DNA of 14,192 nucleotides from Deltaproteobacteria bacterium (GTDB lineage Bacteria > Desulfobacterota > Desulfobacteria > C00003060 > C00003106): the NCBI GenBank assembly GCA_019314005.1, contig JAFDAE010000094.1, positions 1 to 14,192 on the forward strand, written 5' to 3'. Under the pieces are notes generated by a model that saw nothing but the letters and a program-made list of their open reading frames with translations, had not been told where the DNA came from and made no database searches. This document shows positions 14,189 through 14,192 of the stretch, piece by piece. Each line of letters begins with the position of its first letter. Position 1 is the stretch's first letter. A program made the translations under genes and the position numbers.

Positions 14189-14192
14189 TAAA

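Overview
The window reads like a moderately AT-leaning chromosome of an anaerobic, sensor-rich bacterium. Desulfobacterota (former Deltaproteobacteria) is my best guess. It rests on the kind of proteins present: PAS and dCache histidine kinases, a two-CW-like cysteine domain, a c-type haem motif in a sensor, and a PEP-synthase-like dikinase beside a CBS protein. It does not rest on any marker gene. All genes are on the + strand and gaps are short. No tRNA, rRNA, CRISPR array or transposase gene is visible.

Region 1 (1-1267): the 3' part of an SLC13/DASS-type membrane transporter, then an intergenic region filled by two facing arrays of degenerate 7-bp repeats. Region 2 (1268-5960): four closely spaced genes. 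They are a 383-aa protein I cannot place firmly, a 108-aa small protein whose codons 5-10 are an uninterrupted run of 18 A, a CBS-pair protein, and an 861-aa dikinase-like protein. The dikinase has an ATP-grasp domain and a phosphohistidine domain but, in place of the PEP/pyruvate TIM barrel, an unrecognised C-terminal domain. CBS protein plus split or partial PEP synthase is the make-up of phenylphosphate synthase, so a dikinase that phosphorylates a non-pyruvate substrate is the most interesting reading here.

Region 3 (6062-13973): a dense two-component cluster. In order it holds a Cys-rich PAS histidine kinase, a stand-alone receiver, a membrane kinase with a CxxCH haem motif and a two-CW-like domain, a receiver-kinase hybrid, a second Cys-rich PAS kinase, and a dCache-PAS kinase. 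Three of the kinases (6062, 10656, 11715) share closely related catalytic cores and look like duplicates at different stages of decay. The copy at 10656 has lost about 76 bp, which removed its second glycine box and shifted its frame; its old C-terminus is still readable in another frame. The copy at 6062 has altered F and G2 boxes. The haem kinase appears to be split from its own N-terminus by a frameshift near 7790. No DNA-binding output domain occurs in the window.

Region 4 (13974-14192): a 145-bp palindromic MITE-like element with 19-bp perfect arms, another heptamer repeat, a small GC hairpin, and a strong ribosome binding site for a gene starting just beyond the window. The heptamer family recurs at four places between genes.
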